Positions 47,654 to 57,625 of a stretch of DNA of 64,000 bases are shown here, one piece after another. Positions within the stretch are counted from its first letter, which is position 1; each line of letters begins with the position of its first letter. Below the pieces are notes generated by a model. It had not been told where the DNA came from, made no database searches, and saw only the letters and a program-made list of their open reading frames with translations. The DNA lies in NCBI GenBank assembly GCA_019119365.1, contig DWXD01000047.1, positions 31,570-95,569 on the forward strand. The letters run 5' to 3'. The position numbers and the translations under genes were made by a program. The DNA is from Candidatus Gemmiger stercoripullorum. GTDB taxonomy: Bacteria; Bacillota; Clostridia; Oscillospirales; Ruminococcaceae.

Positions 47654-48337
47654 ATGGCAAAGATCCTGATCGTTGACGACGAGCCGCGTATCCGCGATTT
47701 GATCCGCGAGCACCTGCAGCACGCGGGCTTTACCTGCGCCGAGGCGTCCGACGGCGCGCAGGCGCTGGCCACGCTGGCGCAGGGCGGCGCGGACCTTGTG
47801 ATTCTGGATATCATGATGCCGTTCATGGACGGCATGACCTGCCTGCGGGAGATGCGCGCGCGCAAGATCATGACGCCGGTCATCATGCTGACCGCGCGCG
47901 GCGAGGAATACGACAAGCTGGCCGGGCTGGAGAGCGGCGCCGACGATTATGTGGTCAAGCCGTTCTCCCCGCGGGAACTGGTCGCCCGCGTCAAGGCCGT
48001 GCTGGCCCGCACGATGCCCAAGCCTGCCGAGGCGGGCGGCGTGTATACCTTCGGCGACCTGGTCATCGACACGGCCAGCCACAGCGTGCGCGTGGCCGGG
48101 CAGGAGGCTTCGCTGACCCCGAAAGAGTTCGATTTGCTCGTGTTTCTCGTGCAGAACAAGGGCATTGCGCTTTCGCGCGAAAAGATCCTGCAGCAGGTGT
48201 GGAACTACGACTATTATGGCGAGGACCGCACCGTGGACACCCACATCAAGATGTTGCGCAGCCACCTGGGCGGCTGCCGCAGCTTTATCGTGACGGTGTG
48301 GGGCATCGGGTACAAGTTTGACCCCGATGCCCGCTGA
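47654..48337 (+). CDS. OmpR/PhoB-type response regulator
   Basis: MAKILIVDDEPRIRDLI; winged helix LTPKEFDLLVFLVQNKGIALSREKILQQVWNYDYYGEDRTVDTHI. Confidence 0.95.
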   Translation: MAKILIVDDEPRIRDLIREHLQHAGFTCAEASDGAQALATLAQGGADLVILDIMMPFMDGMTCLREMRARKIMTPVIMLTARGEEYDKLAGLESGADDYVVKPFSPRELVARVKAVLARTMPKPAEAGGVYTFGDLVIDTASHSVRVAGQEASLTPKEFDLLVFLVQNKGIALSREKILQQVWNYDYYGEDRTVDTHIKMLRSHLGGCRSFIVTVWGIGYKFDPDAR

Positions 48338-48358
48338 CGCCGCCGGGAGGGCCGGGAC

Positions 48359-49906
<1,548 letters not shown>

Positions 49907-49947
49907 GCGCGCGCAAAAACGCAAGCAAGAGAGAAAAGGAGCCGACG

Positions 49948-50484
49948 ATGAGAAAAGACGACGCCGCCATGGACGAAGCCCTGCGCGCCAAAACGGCCGC
50001 GCTGCAGGCCAACGACGACGAGACCGGCGACGGCCGGATCGACCTGGCCGACCTGAAACACCAGCTTGACCGCCTGGAAGCGCAGCTGGCGCTGCAGGAC
50101 CGGCAGAACCGCACGCTGCTGCGCAACCAGCGGCTGCGCATGGCCGTGGGCGGCGCGGTGCTGGTGCTGGTGTGCGTGCTGGCCGTGGTACTGTTTTTCT
50201 ACACGCGCCAGGCGTATGAGCAGGTCCTGCAGGCCAGCGCGCAGGTCAATGAGCTCGCCGCCACGCTGCAGAACAGCCTGAACACGCTGGACACCGCCCA
50301 GCTGGACCAGATGATGCAGGCAATGCCCGAGATCGTGGATCAGCTTTCCAAAATCGACGTCGACGCACTCAACGAGGTGCTGAACGAACTGCCCGGCGTG
50401 CTGGATTCCGTGCAGAAGCTGCAGCAGGACATGGACCAGCTGCGCAGCTGGTTCACCGGCCTGGGGAGCCTGTTCGGGGGCTGA
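49948..50484 (+). CDS. Single-pass membrane protein with coiled-coil ectodomain, unknown function
   Basis: One transmembrane helix (VGGAVLVLVCVLAVVLFFY) flanked by heptad-rich helices; follows the kinase. Confidence 0.6.
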   Translation: MRKDDAAMDEALRAKTAALQANDDETGDGRIDLADLKHQLDRLEAQLALQDRQNRTLLRNQRLRMAVGGAVLVLVCVLAVVLFFYTRQAYEQVLQASAQVNELAATLQNSLNTLDTAQLDQMMQAMPEIVDQLSKIDVDALNEVLNELPGVLDSVQKLQQDMDQLRSWFTGLGSLFGG

Positions 50485-50510
50485 CGCCCGCCGGACCGCC
50501 GCAACAAGAA

Positions 50511-50560
50511 AAACCCGCCCGCCCCGGCGCTGTACGCGCCCGGGGCGGGCGGGTTTTCTG
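50511..50560. terminator. Bidirectional terminator
   Basis: Perfect 16-bp stem AAACCCGCCCGCCCCG / CGGGGCGGGCGGGTTT. Confidence 0.85.
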
Positions 50561-50572
50561 TTTTATGGAAGA

Positions 50573-51049
50573 TCAGACGATCTCGACCGATTTCATGCGG
50601 ACGGGGGTCTTGGGTTTGTCGTTCCAGTCGGTGGGAACGGCGGCGATCTCGTCGACGACCTCAAGGCCGGAGACGACATGGCCGAAGGCCGCATACTGGC
50701 CGTCCAGGTGCGGGGCGTCGGCGTGCATGATGAAGAACTGGCTGCCCGCACTGTTGGGGTCCATGGCGCGGGCCATGCTGATGACGCCGCGGGTGTGCTT
50801 GATCGGGTTGGGCACGCCGTTGGCCGCGAACTCGCCCTTGATGTGCCAGCCCGGGCCGCCCATGCCGGTGCCCTGCGGGCAGCCGCCCTGGATCATGAAG
50901 CCGGGGATGATGCGGTGGAAGGTCAGGCCGTTGTAAAAGCCCTGCCGCACGAGCTTTTCAAAGTTTTCGCAGGTCTGCGGCGCGGCGGCGGGGTCCAGCT
51001 CGATGTCGATGGTCTTGCCGTTTTCCATAGTGATGCGGATCATGTTCAT
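50573..51049 (-). CDS. Peptidyl-prolyl cis-trans isomerase, cyclophilin type
   Basis: GLTFHRIIPGFMIQGGCPQGTGMGGPGW; GSQFFIMHADAPHLDGQYAAFG. Confidence 0.95.
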   Translation of the reverse strand: MNMIRITMENGKTIDIELDPAAAPQTCENFEKLVRQGFYNGLTFHRIIPGFMIQGGCPQGTGMGGPGWHIKGEFAANGVPNPIKHTRGVISMARAMDPNSAGSQFFIMHADAPHLDGQYAAFGHVVSGLEVVDEIAAVPTDWNDKPKTPVRMKSVEIV

Positions 51050-51972
51050 TTCTCCTTTTTTGTGGGTTCGTGGGCGGGCGGGGTCCCGCTGCGTTCGGTC
51101 TCGGTCCCGGTTCCATAGTCGCGGCTGCCCAGCAGGCGGACCATGTCGCTCTGCGGCAAAACGCCCATCCAGTGCTGCAGCGCGCCGGTCATATACAGGG
51201 CGCTGCACTTTTCCGCCTGTTTGAGCAGCGCGAACGCGCCGCCGTGGCGCTGTTCGCCGGTGGCAGGGTCGGTCCAGTCGTCGGGCAGGTCCAGCGCCAG
51301 CGCGCGCGGGCTGACATGCCCGGTGAGGAAGCCGCGCCCGCCGAAAAACGTTTCCGCCACATAGAACGCCGCGCGGCGCACGCCGTGGCGGCTGGTGAAC
51401 AGCCGCCGCACGCGGTGGAAGTAGTAAAACGCATCGGCCAGGCATTCGGCCGAAACCTGCAGCCCGTAGGTTTCATACAGCGCGGCCCGCAGCAGCGCGG
51501 CAACTTCGGCCAGGTCCTGGCCGGTCAGCAGCGGGCAGCAGTCGCCGGCCGGGACCAGCGAGACGCCGGTGTCCTCCGCATGCAGGGTGGAATCGAGCGC
51601 GATTTCGAAATACCCGTGCCCGCCCTTGCCCGCATACGGCATGCCCGGCTGGCAGACGGCCGCCACATACGGGTGCAGCAGTGTATCGGCCGCATAATGG
51701 CTCAAAAAGCCGAGCGCATATTCGACCTGCGCGCCGGTCTTGACATGGCGCAAAAGGCTTTGCAGGAACGCGCCGGTGGCCTCCGCGTGCATGCGCTCGC
51801 CAAGGGCGGGCAGGTCGGCGCGGCGCCGGGCCGGGCGCTTCCACACCTCAAAGCTGAAAAAGACGTCCGGACCGTTGGCCCCGGCGGCAAACGCCGCCGG
51901 GTGGCGGACCTTGTAATGGATCGCGGCGGCCGCCTTGCGGGCGGTGCGCACATGGGTATAACCTTCCGGCAT
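51046..51972 (-). CDS. Zinc-dependent phospholipase C-like protein
   Basis: MPEGYTHVRTARKAA...GANGPDVFFS...ALGFLSHYAADTLLHPYV. Confidence 0.8.
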   Translation of the reverse strand: MPEGYTHVRTARKAAAAIHYKVRHPAAFAAGANGPDVFFSFEVWKRPARRRADLPALGERMHAEATGAFLQSLLRHVKTGAQVEYALGFLSHYAADTLLHPYVAAVCQPGMPYAGKGGHGYFEIALDSTLHAEDTGVSLVPAGDCCPLLTGQDLAEVAALLRAALYETYGLQVSAECLADAFYYFHRVRRLFTSRHGVRRAAFYVAETFFGGRGFLTGHVSPRALALDLPDDWTDPATGEQRHGGAFALLKQAEKCSALYMTGALQHWMGVLPQSDMVRLLGSRDYGTGTETERSGTPPAHEPTKKEK

Positions 51973-52112
51973 GAGGACCCCCTCCTGGCAGCAAAACAGG
52001 GCATACGGCCCGGGCGGCCGCATACCCCATTATTGTACTGTGCAGTAAGCAAAAAGTCAAATACTGCGGCGCGTTTTCACATCGGCGGCCCGACGCCTGC
52101 AGCGCCGGGCGC

Positions 52113-53471
52113 TCATTTTTTATCCGCCAGCGTTTTGGGCAGCACGAAAAAGTAAAGCACCGCGCCGACCAGAATGATGAGCAGCACCGTGAGGATGCCG
52201 TAAGGGCCGGAGGCCGCGTTGATCGCGTCGACCTGTTCGGCCGTGGCGGTGGCTTCGGTCAGGCCCTGCTCGGCCAGCATGCGGTCTGCGACCAGCGCGC
52301 TGACAAAGCCGACCAGCGCCGGGCCCATGATGGAGCTGAACTTGCCGAAGATATCAAAAAAGCCGAAAAACTCGCCGCTGCGGTCCTTGTCCGGCAAGAG
52401 TTTGCCGAACATCGAGCGCGAAAGCGCCTGGATGCCGCCCTGGCTGGTGGCGCACAGCACGGCCAGCAGCCAGAACTGCCACAGCTCGCGCATGAAAAAT
52501 GCGAACACGCAGATGAACATGTACACGCACACGCCGACGCCGACCATGGTGCGCGCGCCGAAGCGGGCCGCCAGGCGTATGTACAGAAGGCAGAACGGCA
52601 GGCCCAGGATCTGCACCAGCAGCAGCGCCAGCATCATGCCGGTATCGTCCAGCCCGAGGTTGGTGCCGTAGGTCGTGGCCATGCTGATGACCGTGTGCAC
52701 GCCGTCGATGTAGAAAAAGTAGGCGAGGATGTAGACAAGCATCGGCTTGTTGGCGATGATCTCCCGGACCGTAGCGCCCACGCCGCGCAGGCTGCGGCCG
52801 ACGTCGCCCTTTTCATACGGCTTGCCAGAGGTCTGGCGGCAGTTTTTGAGCAGCGGCAGGCTGAACACGAGCCACCACACCGCCGTGATGGCAAAGATCA
52901 CGGCCAGGCAGGTGAGCATGGGCACGCCCGCAAGGTTCATGAGCAGGAAGATCACAAGTGGGATGGTGGAACCGCCGATGTAGCCGAGGCCGTAGCCCAT
53001 GGTGGAAACGCGGTCCATGCGCTCCGGCGTTGTGATATCGGTGAGGAAGGCGTCGTAGTAGATGGCGGAAGCGTCAAACCCGATGACGCTGACGATGTAC
53101 AGCGCCAGGATCAGCCCGGCCACCCGGCCCGCCGCGGCGGTGGAGGACATGAAGTCCATCATCGGCGTAAAGGACAGCAGCGCGACCGCCACCACGCCGA
53201 TGCCGACAAACAGGGCGAACAGCCGCTTGCGCATGCCGCGGATGTCGCCAAACACGCCCAGAAACGGCGCGGACAGCGCCACGATGGCCATGGCGATGGA
53301 GGTGGCGTAGCCCCAGGTGGACATGCTGGAAACACTGTCCGCCGTGTAACCGGCCACGGTGTCAAAAAAGATGGGCAGCAGCGTGACGACGATGACCGAG
53401 TGGGCGCTGTTGGCCCAGTCGTACATCATCCAGCTGATCTCCTGCTTTGTGTACCCTTTGAGCAACCCCAT
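52113..53471 (-). CDS. MFS transporter, UMF1/Atg22-like
   Basis: SWMMYDWANSAHSVIVVTLLPIFF; 12-helix pattern. Confidence 0.85.
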   Translation of the reverse strand: MGLLKGYTKQEISWMMYDWANSAHSVIVVTLLPIFFDTVAGYTADSVSSMSTWGYATSIAMAIVALSAPFLGVFGDIRGMRKRLFALFVGIGVVAVALLSFTPMMDFMSSTAAAGRVAGLILALYIVSVIGFDASAIYYDAFLTDITTPERMDRVSTMGYGLGYIGGSTIPLVIFLLMNLAGVPMLTCLAVIFAITAVWWLVFSLPLLKNCRQTSGKPYEKGDVGRSLRGVGATVREIIANKPMLVYILAYFFYIDGVHTVISMATTYGTNLGLDDTGMMLALLLVQILGLPFCLLYIRLAARFGARTMVGVGVCVYMFICVFAFFMRELWQFWLLAVLCATSQGGIQALSRSMFGKLLPDKDRSGEFFGFFDIFGKFSSIMGPALVGFVSALVADRMLAEQGLTEATATAEQVDAINAASGPYGILTVLLIILVGAVLYFFVLPKTLADKK

Positions 53472-53489
53472 GGGAATGCCTCCTGTTTT

Positions 53490-53512
53490 ATACAGTTTTT
53501 ATCCAACTGTAT
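53490..53512 (-). promoter_or_regulatory. Operator-like inverted repeat upstream of the UMF1-type gene
   Basis: ATACAGTT-TTTATCC-AACTGTAT, 18 bp from the start codon. Confidence 0.5.
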
Positions 53513-53543
53513 AATTGTAGCACCCCGGGGCCCAAAACACAAG

Positions 53544-53591
53544 CCGCCCCGCCGACGGAACCGTCAGCGGGGCGTAAAGTTTTTGTATGGG
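53544..53591. repeat. 48-bp direct repeat (left copy) containing a hairpin
   Basis: CCGCCCCGCCGACGGAACCGTCAGCGGGGCGTAAAGTTTTTGTATGGG; 42/48 identical to 56710-56757. Confidence 0.9.
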
Positions 53592-53602
53592 TTTGGGGTA
53601 GA

Positions 53603-54430
53603 TCAGTTGAGGAATTCCACCTCTACTGTTAACTCCGGCAAATGCGGATTCAATTGTTGCACCAGTGTGGTTAGCATGACCTCGGTCGCTTTCCTGGCAC
53701 GCTTGTGTAAGTCTTGGTTGTTGGTGACACTTTTAATCAAATCGAACTCTGCACTTTGCAACAACTCTTTTGCCGTATCAATGCCACATTTTGCGGTATT
53801 TTTAAGTATGCCGCTTTCCTCAAAATAAAGAATATTAACGCTTTCGTAATCAAGGGTGAAATGAGCCAGCTCAGGGCCTGGGATACGAATCAATACCAAC
53901 TGGCGTATGGGGTCAATGATAAACTCACCCGCCTGTAGGTCGACCGTAAAGACGCCATTGCCAGGAATCTCCAGCCAAGTGATAAGTCCCTTATCACTTT
54001 CCCATGGCATCTGAAACCCCGCATTTTCTTCCGGTTTCGTCTCCTGGTAGCTGACCTCGCTCACAGCGAGAACTTCCAGTTCCTGCGTTTCCCGTAAATT
54101 GCCAATGGAGATGGTGGCATGGTTACTAACGTGGTGCGCTTTTTCACCTTCTTCATACCCTTTATTGTAGAAACTTTGATAGACGGCTTCCGTTTCCTCT
54201 GTTTTGCTTTGGGAGAAAGCCGTTCCTACCGCATTTACCCCCACAGCAAGCGTATCCCAAAAAAGATAGACCGCCACAAAGAGCGCGAAGGCGACAAAAA
54301 CAATCGATCCGTTCCTAAGTTTTTGGAAAAAATTGTCCGTATCCTGGGTTGGTGTGCCCTGTGTACAGACGCTGGGTTCTATCCCTTCCTCCACAGCCTC
54401 CGTTTGGAAGCGTTCCATATCGAGCTTCAT
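53603..54430 (-). CDS. Single-pass membrane protein, DUF4230-like (cassette gene 3)
   Basis: Transmembrane helix VFVAFALFVAVYLFW; LEVLAVSEVSYQ...GVFTVDLQAGEFIIDPIRQLVLIRIPGPEL. Confidence 0.65.
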   Translation of the reverse strand: MKLDMERFQTEAVEEGIEPSVCTQGTPTQDTDNFFQKLRNGSIVFVAFALFVAVYLFWDTLAVGVNAVGTAFSQSKTEETEAVYQSFYNKGYEEGEKAHHVSNHATISIGNLRETQELEVLAVSEVSYQETKPEENAGFQMPWESDKGLITWLEIPGNGVFTVDLQAGEFIIDPIRQLVLIRIPGPELAHFTLDYESVNILYFEESGILKNTAKCGIDTAKELLQSAEFDLIKSVTNNQDLHKRARKATEVMLTTLVQQLNPHLPELTVEVEFLN

Positions 54431-54442
54431 CCCGACACCTCC

Positions 54443-55165
54443 TCACTGGAACCGGGTAACCACAGTGTACCGACCGCCGCAGAGCGTTTCAGCCAGTCGT
54501 TTCACCTGCGTTTGGGCAGATTCTTGCGCCTGTTCCATCAAAGAATCATAGTTGGCTATCGTTTCTTTCGCATTTCCCACGGTTTGCGCCATTGAGTTCA
54601 GATAGGAAATCAGACCATCCTCTGCAGAAACCTGAAAAGATGGCTTTTGTATTTCAAAAAGCGTTTCTGAGCTGTTTAGGTCAGGATACAATTCCAACTC
54701 GGGTTTGGGTATCACAATATAAGCTTCTTTGCCATCTTGGCTGAAACTGATGTCCGCCTGTGTCATATCCACAGAAAACACAGCGTCGCCATTCATCAGA
54801 GACAGACCGGCATAGGTGCCACCGATCCTGTTGATGTTCCTTAAGGTAACACCTGCGGCAAGCACCTCCAACTTTCCAAGCTCCCGCATGCTGTCTTGCA
54901 GGCTGACTGTAGTGTCCGCAGCCGAAAGTCCGGCGGCCGCGCCGGCCTCTCCGCCCTCCCTTAGGCCATTGATCAGCCCATCAGCCGAACCAATAGCAAG
55001 ACCAACGGCGCGGCCGACTGTTTTTCCCGCAGAAGTTCCGATGGACTTGGCGCGCACACGAAAAGATATGGCAGTCGCCATAACCACAAGTGCCCCTAGC
55101 GCTAACAGAAACAACAGGAGGGTCGCACCGGCCCGGTTCTTCCATAATTTTACCAGCCGCTTCAT
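54443..55165 (-). CDS. Single-pass membrane protein, diverged DUF4230-like paralogue (cassette gene 2)
   Basis: Transmembrane helix TLLLFLLALGALVVMATAI; LEVLAAGVTLRN...AVFSVDMTQADISFSQDGKEAYIVIPKPEL. Confidence 0.65.
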   Translation of the reverse strand: MKRLVKLWKNRAGATLLLFLLALGALVVMATAISFRVRAKSIGTSAGKTVGRAVGLAIGSADGLINGLREGGEAGAAAGLSAADTTVSLQDSMRELGKLEVLAAGVTLRNINRIGGTYAGLSLMNGDAVFSVDMTQADISFSQDGKEAYIVIPKPELELYPDLNSSETLFEIQKPSFQVSAEDGLISYLNSMAQTVGNAKETIANYDSLMEQAQESAQTQVKRLAETLCGGRYTVVTRFQ

Positions 55166-56580
55166 TTTGTCGCGCTCTCCTTTTCCACAATATCAAAATA
55201 GTCATCCGGATCAATTACAGTGCCGTCCAAATCAGCCGTGACAGGAATCTCCACTGTGCGCTGGGACGGGGCCACTAAACCTCCGACGAACCCGCCGATG
55301 CCTTCAGCCTTTTCGGCAAAAACATAGTTATCCTGCTCAATTTTGTAGGTTAGGGTCAGCTTCTGCCCCTCCTGCAATTGGAGCGCACCAGAAACTTCTT
55401 TGCCGTCAATCTTATAGGTGCAGCTGCCGTAATCGCAGTTGGTATCAAGCTCAACATCAAACACACGGTCCACGTCAATGGTCAGTATCAGATCATCCGC
55501 CGTATTGCTTTCCGGTTCTTGCACTACGGTCAGCGTGTAGCGGTATCCATCTGTGATCGGGTCTTTAACGGCGTGAATGTGTTGATAATCTCCCCCGGCA
55601 ATTGAGCACTCGCCCTGCGTCTCGATGGTGATTATATCACCATAACGCAAGTTTTTTCCATTCCAAATTCCATTTTTCTTGACGGAAATCGCCTCGCCTT
55701 GTCCCACTTTAATCTGTGTCTTTTCGTTGCACCTCAGCGACAACGTCAGATAGGGGTGTAACTCAACGCGGTAGACCGTACCTGCATTGGTCGGTTGTAC
55801 CTCCCAGAATTCCACAGTTCCTGTACTGGATGGGTCCTTTGTAAAGCAATCAGGTTCACTCTGCACATAAAAATAGTTTTCTGTATCATAGTGAAATTCG
55901 AGTACATAAGGCTCGATTGGGCTGACTTGTGCAGTGCTTGTTTGGAGTTCAGTATCGTTTATGTACCATGTACCGGCGTTTCCAAGGGCATGCTCCGTCC
56001 CGCTATCATCTACATAGTATGCGCTCACAGAAAGTTCTGCATCAGCGTATTCGCCCACAGGGAGGACCGAAAGTTCTGTACCGGTAAAGTCAGCTGGTAT
56101 CGTATACGCCAGCACATCGCTGGTTGCTTCTCGCACATACTCATTTTGAATACTGCCGTCCGCATCGTACGACCGGAAACGGTACTCTGCCAGCCGGTAC
56201 AGGTTGGAATTGGAATTGTCGTACTCTTCCAACTTGGCGTATATCGTATCCCCTGGGTTCAAATAGCATTCAGACGTGCTGAGCGGGGTCAGCATAGCGG
56301 CGTCAGTATAGTACAGAATCTCCATATAGCGGTTACTGGCAAACGTAACATGTATTTTCCCGTCAGGGGCCTTAGCTCCAGATTTCTCGTCCGGTGGCGC
56401 ATATTGGCCTGCCTCATCCAGTGAACCAGCCTTTAGGTACTGCTCGTAACGCACATAATCTTCCTGCTCCGTTACTCCAGACCGTTCCAGAAAGACCTGT
56501 CCCAGCTTTTCATCCACTATGGCACATCCGGTCAACAATAGCATAGCCGTCAAAGGAATCACTGCTAGTACTCGTTTCAC
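55162..56580 (-). CDS. Large lipoprotein of unknown function (cassette gene 1)
   Basis: Lipobox MLLLTGC; 472 aa beta-rich ectodomain; stop overlaps the next start. Confidence 0.75.
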   Translation of the reverse strand: MKRVLAVIPLTAMLLLTGCAIVDEKLGQVFLERSGVTEQEDYVRYEQYLKAGSLDEAGQYAPPDEKSGAKAPDGKIHVTFASNRYMEILYYTDAAMLTPLSTSECYLNPGDTIYAKLEEYDNSNSNLYRLAEYRFRSYDADGSIQNEYVREATSDVLAYTIPADFTGTELSVLPVGEYADAELSVSAYYVDDSGTEHALGNAGTWYINDTELQTSTAQVSPIEPYVLEFHYDTENYFYVQSEPDCFTKDPSSTGTVEFWEVQPTNAGTVYRVELHPYLTLSLRCNEKTQIKVGQGEAISVKKNGIWNGKNLRYGDIITIETQGECSIAGGDYQHIHAVKDPITDGYRYTLTVVQEPESNTADDLILTIDVDRVFDVELDTNCDYGSCTYKIDGKEVSGALQLQEGQKLTLTYKIEQDNYVFAEKAEGIGGFVGGLVAPSQRTVEIPVTADLDGTVIDPDDYFDIVEKESATK

Positions 56581-56709
56581 TTTTTCTCACTTCCTGCGTT
56601 TTTGTTGCACCTTTGCTGTGCAAGCCAGAGAATACCGAGAATCAACATTCTATATAGGCTATTTTATCATGTCGAATCGTTCTATTCAACAAAACAGAAG
56701 AAAAATAGA

Positions 56710-56757
56710 CCGCCCCGCCGACGGAATTGTCAGCGGGGCGTAAGGTTCAGGTATGGG
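56710..56757. repeat. 48-bp direct repeat (right copy) containing a hairpin
   Basis: CCGCCCCGCCGACGGAATTGTCAGCGGGGCGTAAGGTTCAGGTATGGG. Confidence 0.9.
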
Positions 56758-56929
56758 CGATAGAGATACTGTATAAACGGCAGGCGGTTTGCCATTCTTC
56801 TTTCACTTCTCAGTAGAAGGGGGAGCGATTCGCAGCCTTTTTCACAAGGATTCACGGCATCCCAATTAGGTTCGCTCTTGCCGCCTCGCATAGGGTAGGC
56901 AGGAACGAGCCCCTGCGCCGACACAAGCC

Positions 56930-57545
56930 GGGCCGATATGGAATCGGCCCCTACACGGGTTTGCGCCGCCGCGGGGTGCGGCGGGATGAGGGCATCCCGC
57001 CCTACGGCCGCTCCGAGGCTCGTGTTCCTCCGGTTTGACCGTGTGTTTGCCGGGGTTTGTAGGGGAGGGTCATGATCCTCTCGCGGGGCCTTGCGTTGCC
57101 GCGGGGTTCCCGGGACGATGCGAGCATCGTCCCCTACATGGGTTGCGGCAACGCGGGGGTTGCGGTTGGCCGCAGGGTTGCCCGGGCGCACAATGTGCGC
57201 CCCTACATGGGTTGCGGCAACGCGGGGTTTGCGGTTGGCCGCGGGGTTTCCCCGGTCCGTAGGGGCGGGATTCATCCCGCCCGCAAGCGTTTGCGCCGCC
57301 GCGGGGTACGGCGGGATGAGGGCATCCCGCCCTACGGCCGTCCGGGTGCGCGGGGCCATCCCGTTTGGCCGTGCGTTTGCCGGGGTTTGTAGGGGAGGGT
57401 CATGATCCTCTCGCGGGGTCTTGCGTTGCCACAGGGTTCCCGGGACGATGCGAGCATCGTCCCCTACATGGGTTGCGGTGGCGCAGGGTTTGCGGTTGGC
57501 CGCGGGGTTTACCCGGTCCGTAGGGGCGGGATTCATCCCGCCCGC
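56930..57545. repeat. Intergenic hairpin-repeat cluster R3 with a tandemly duplicated composite
   Basis: Hairpins at about 56930, 56979, 57059, 57110, 57184, 57257, 57309, 57389, 57440 and 57518. Confidence 0.9.
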
Positions 57546-57625
57546 AGGCGTTTGCGCCGCCGCGGGGTCCGGCGCTTGCCGCGGTTTACAACCGCCTTCG
57601 GCGGCTGTTATGCCGCAATTTTCCA

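Noticed and set aside
53603-56580. Prophage or integrative element
   Set aside because: No integrase, transposase, structural phage genes or tRNA attachment site visible. Only composition and direct repeats suggest mobility, so I report it as a cassette.
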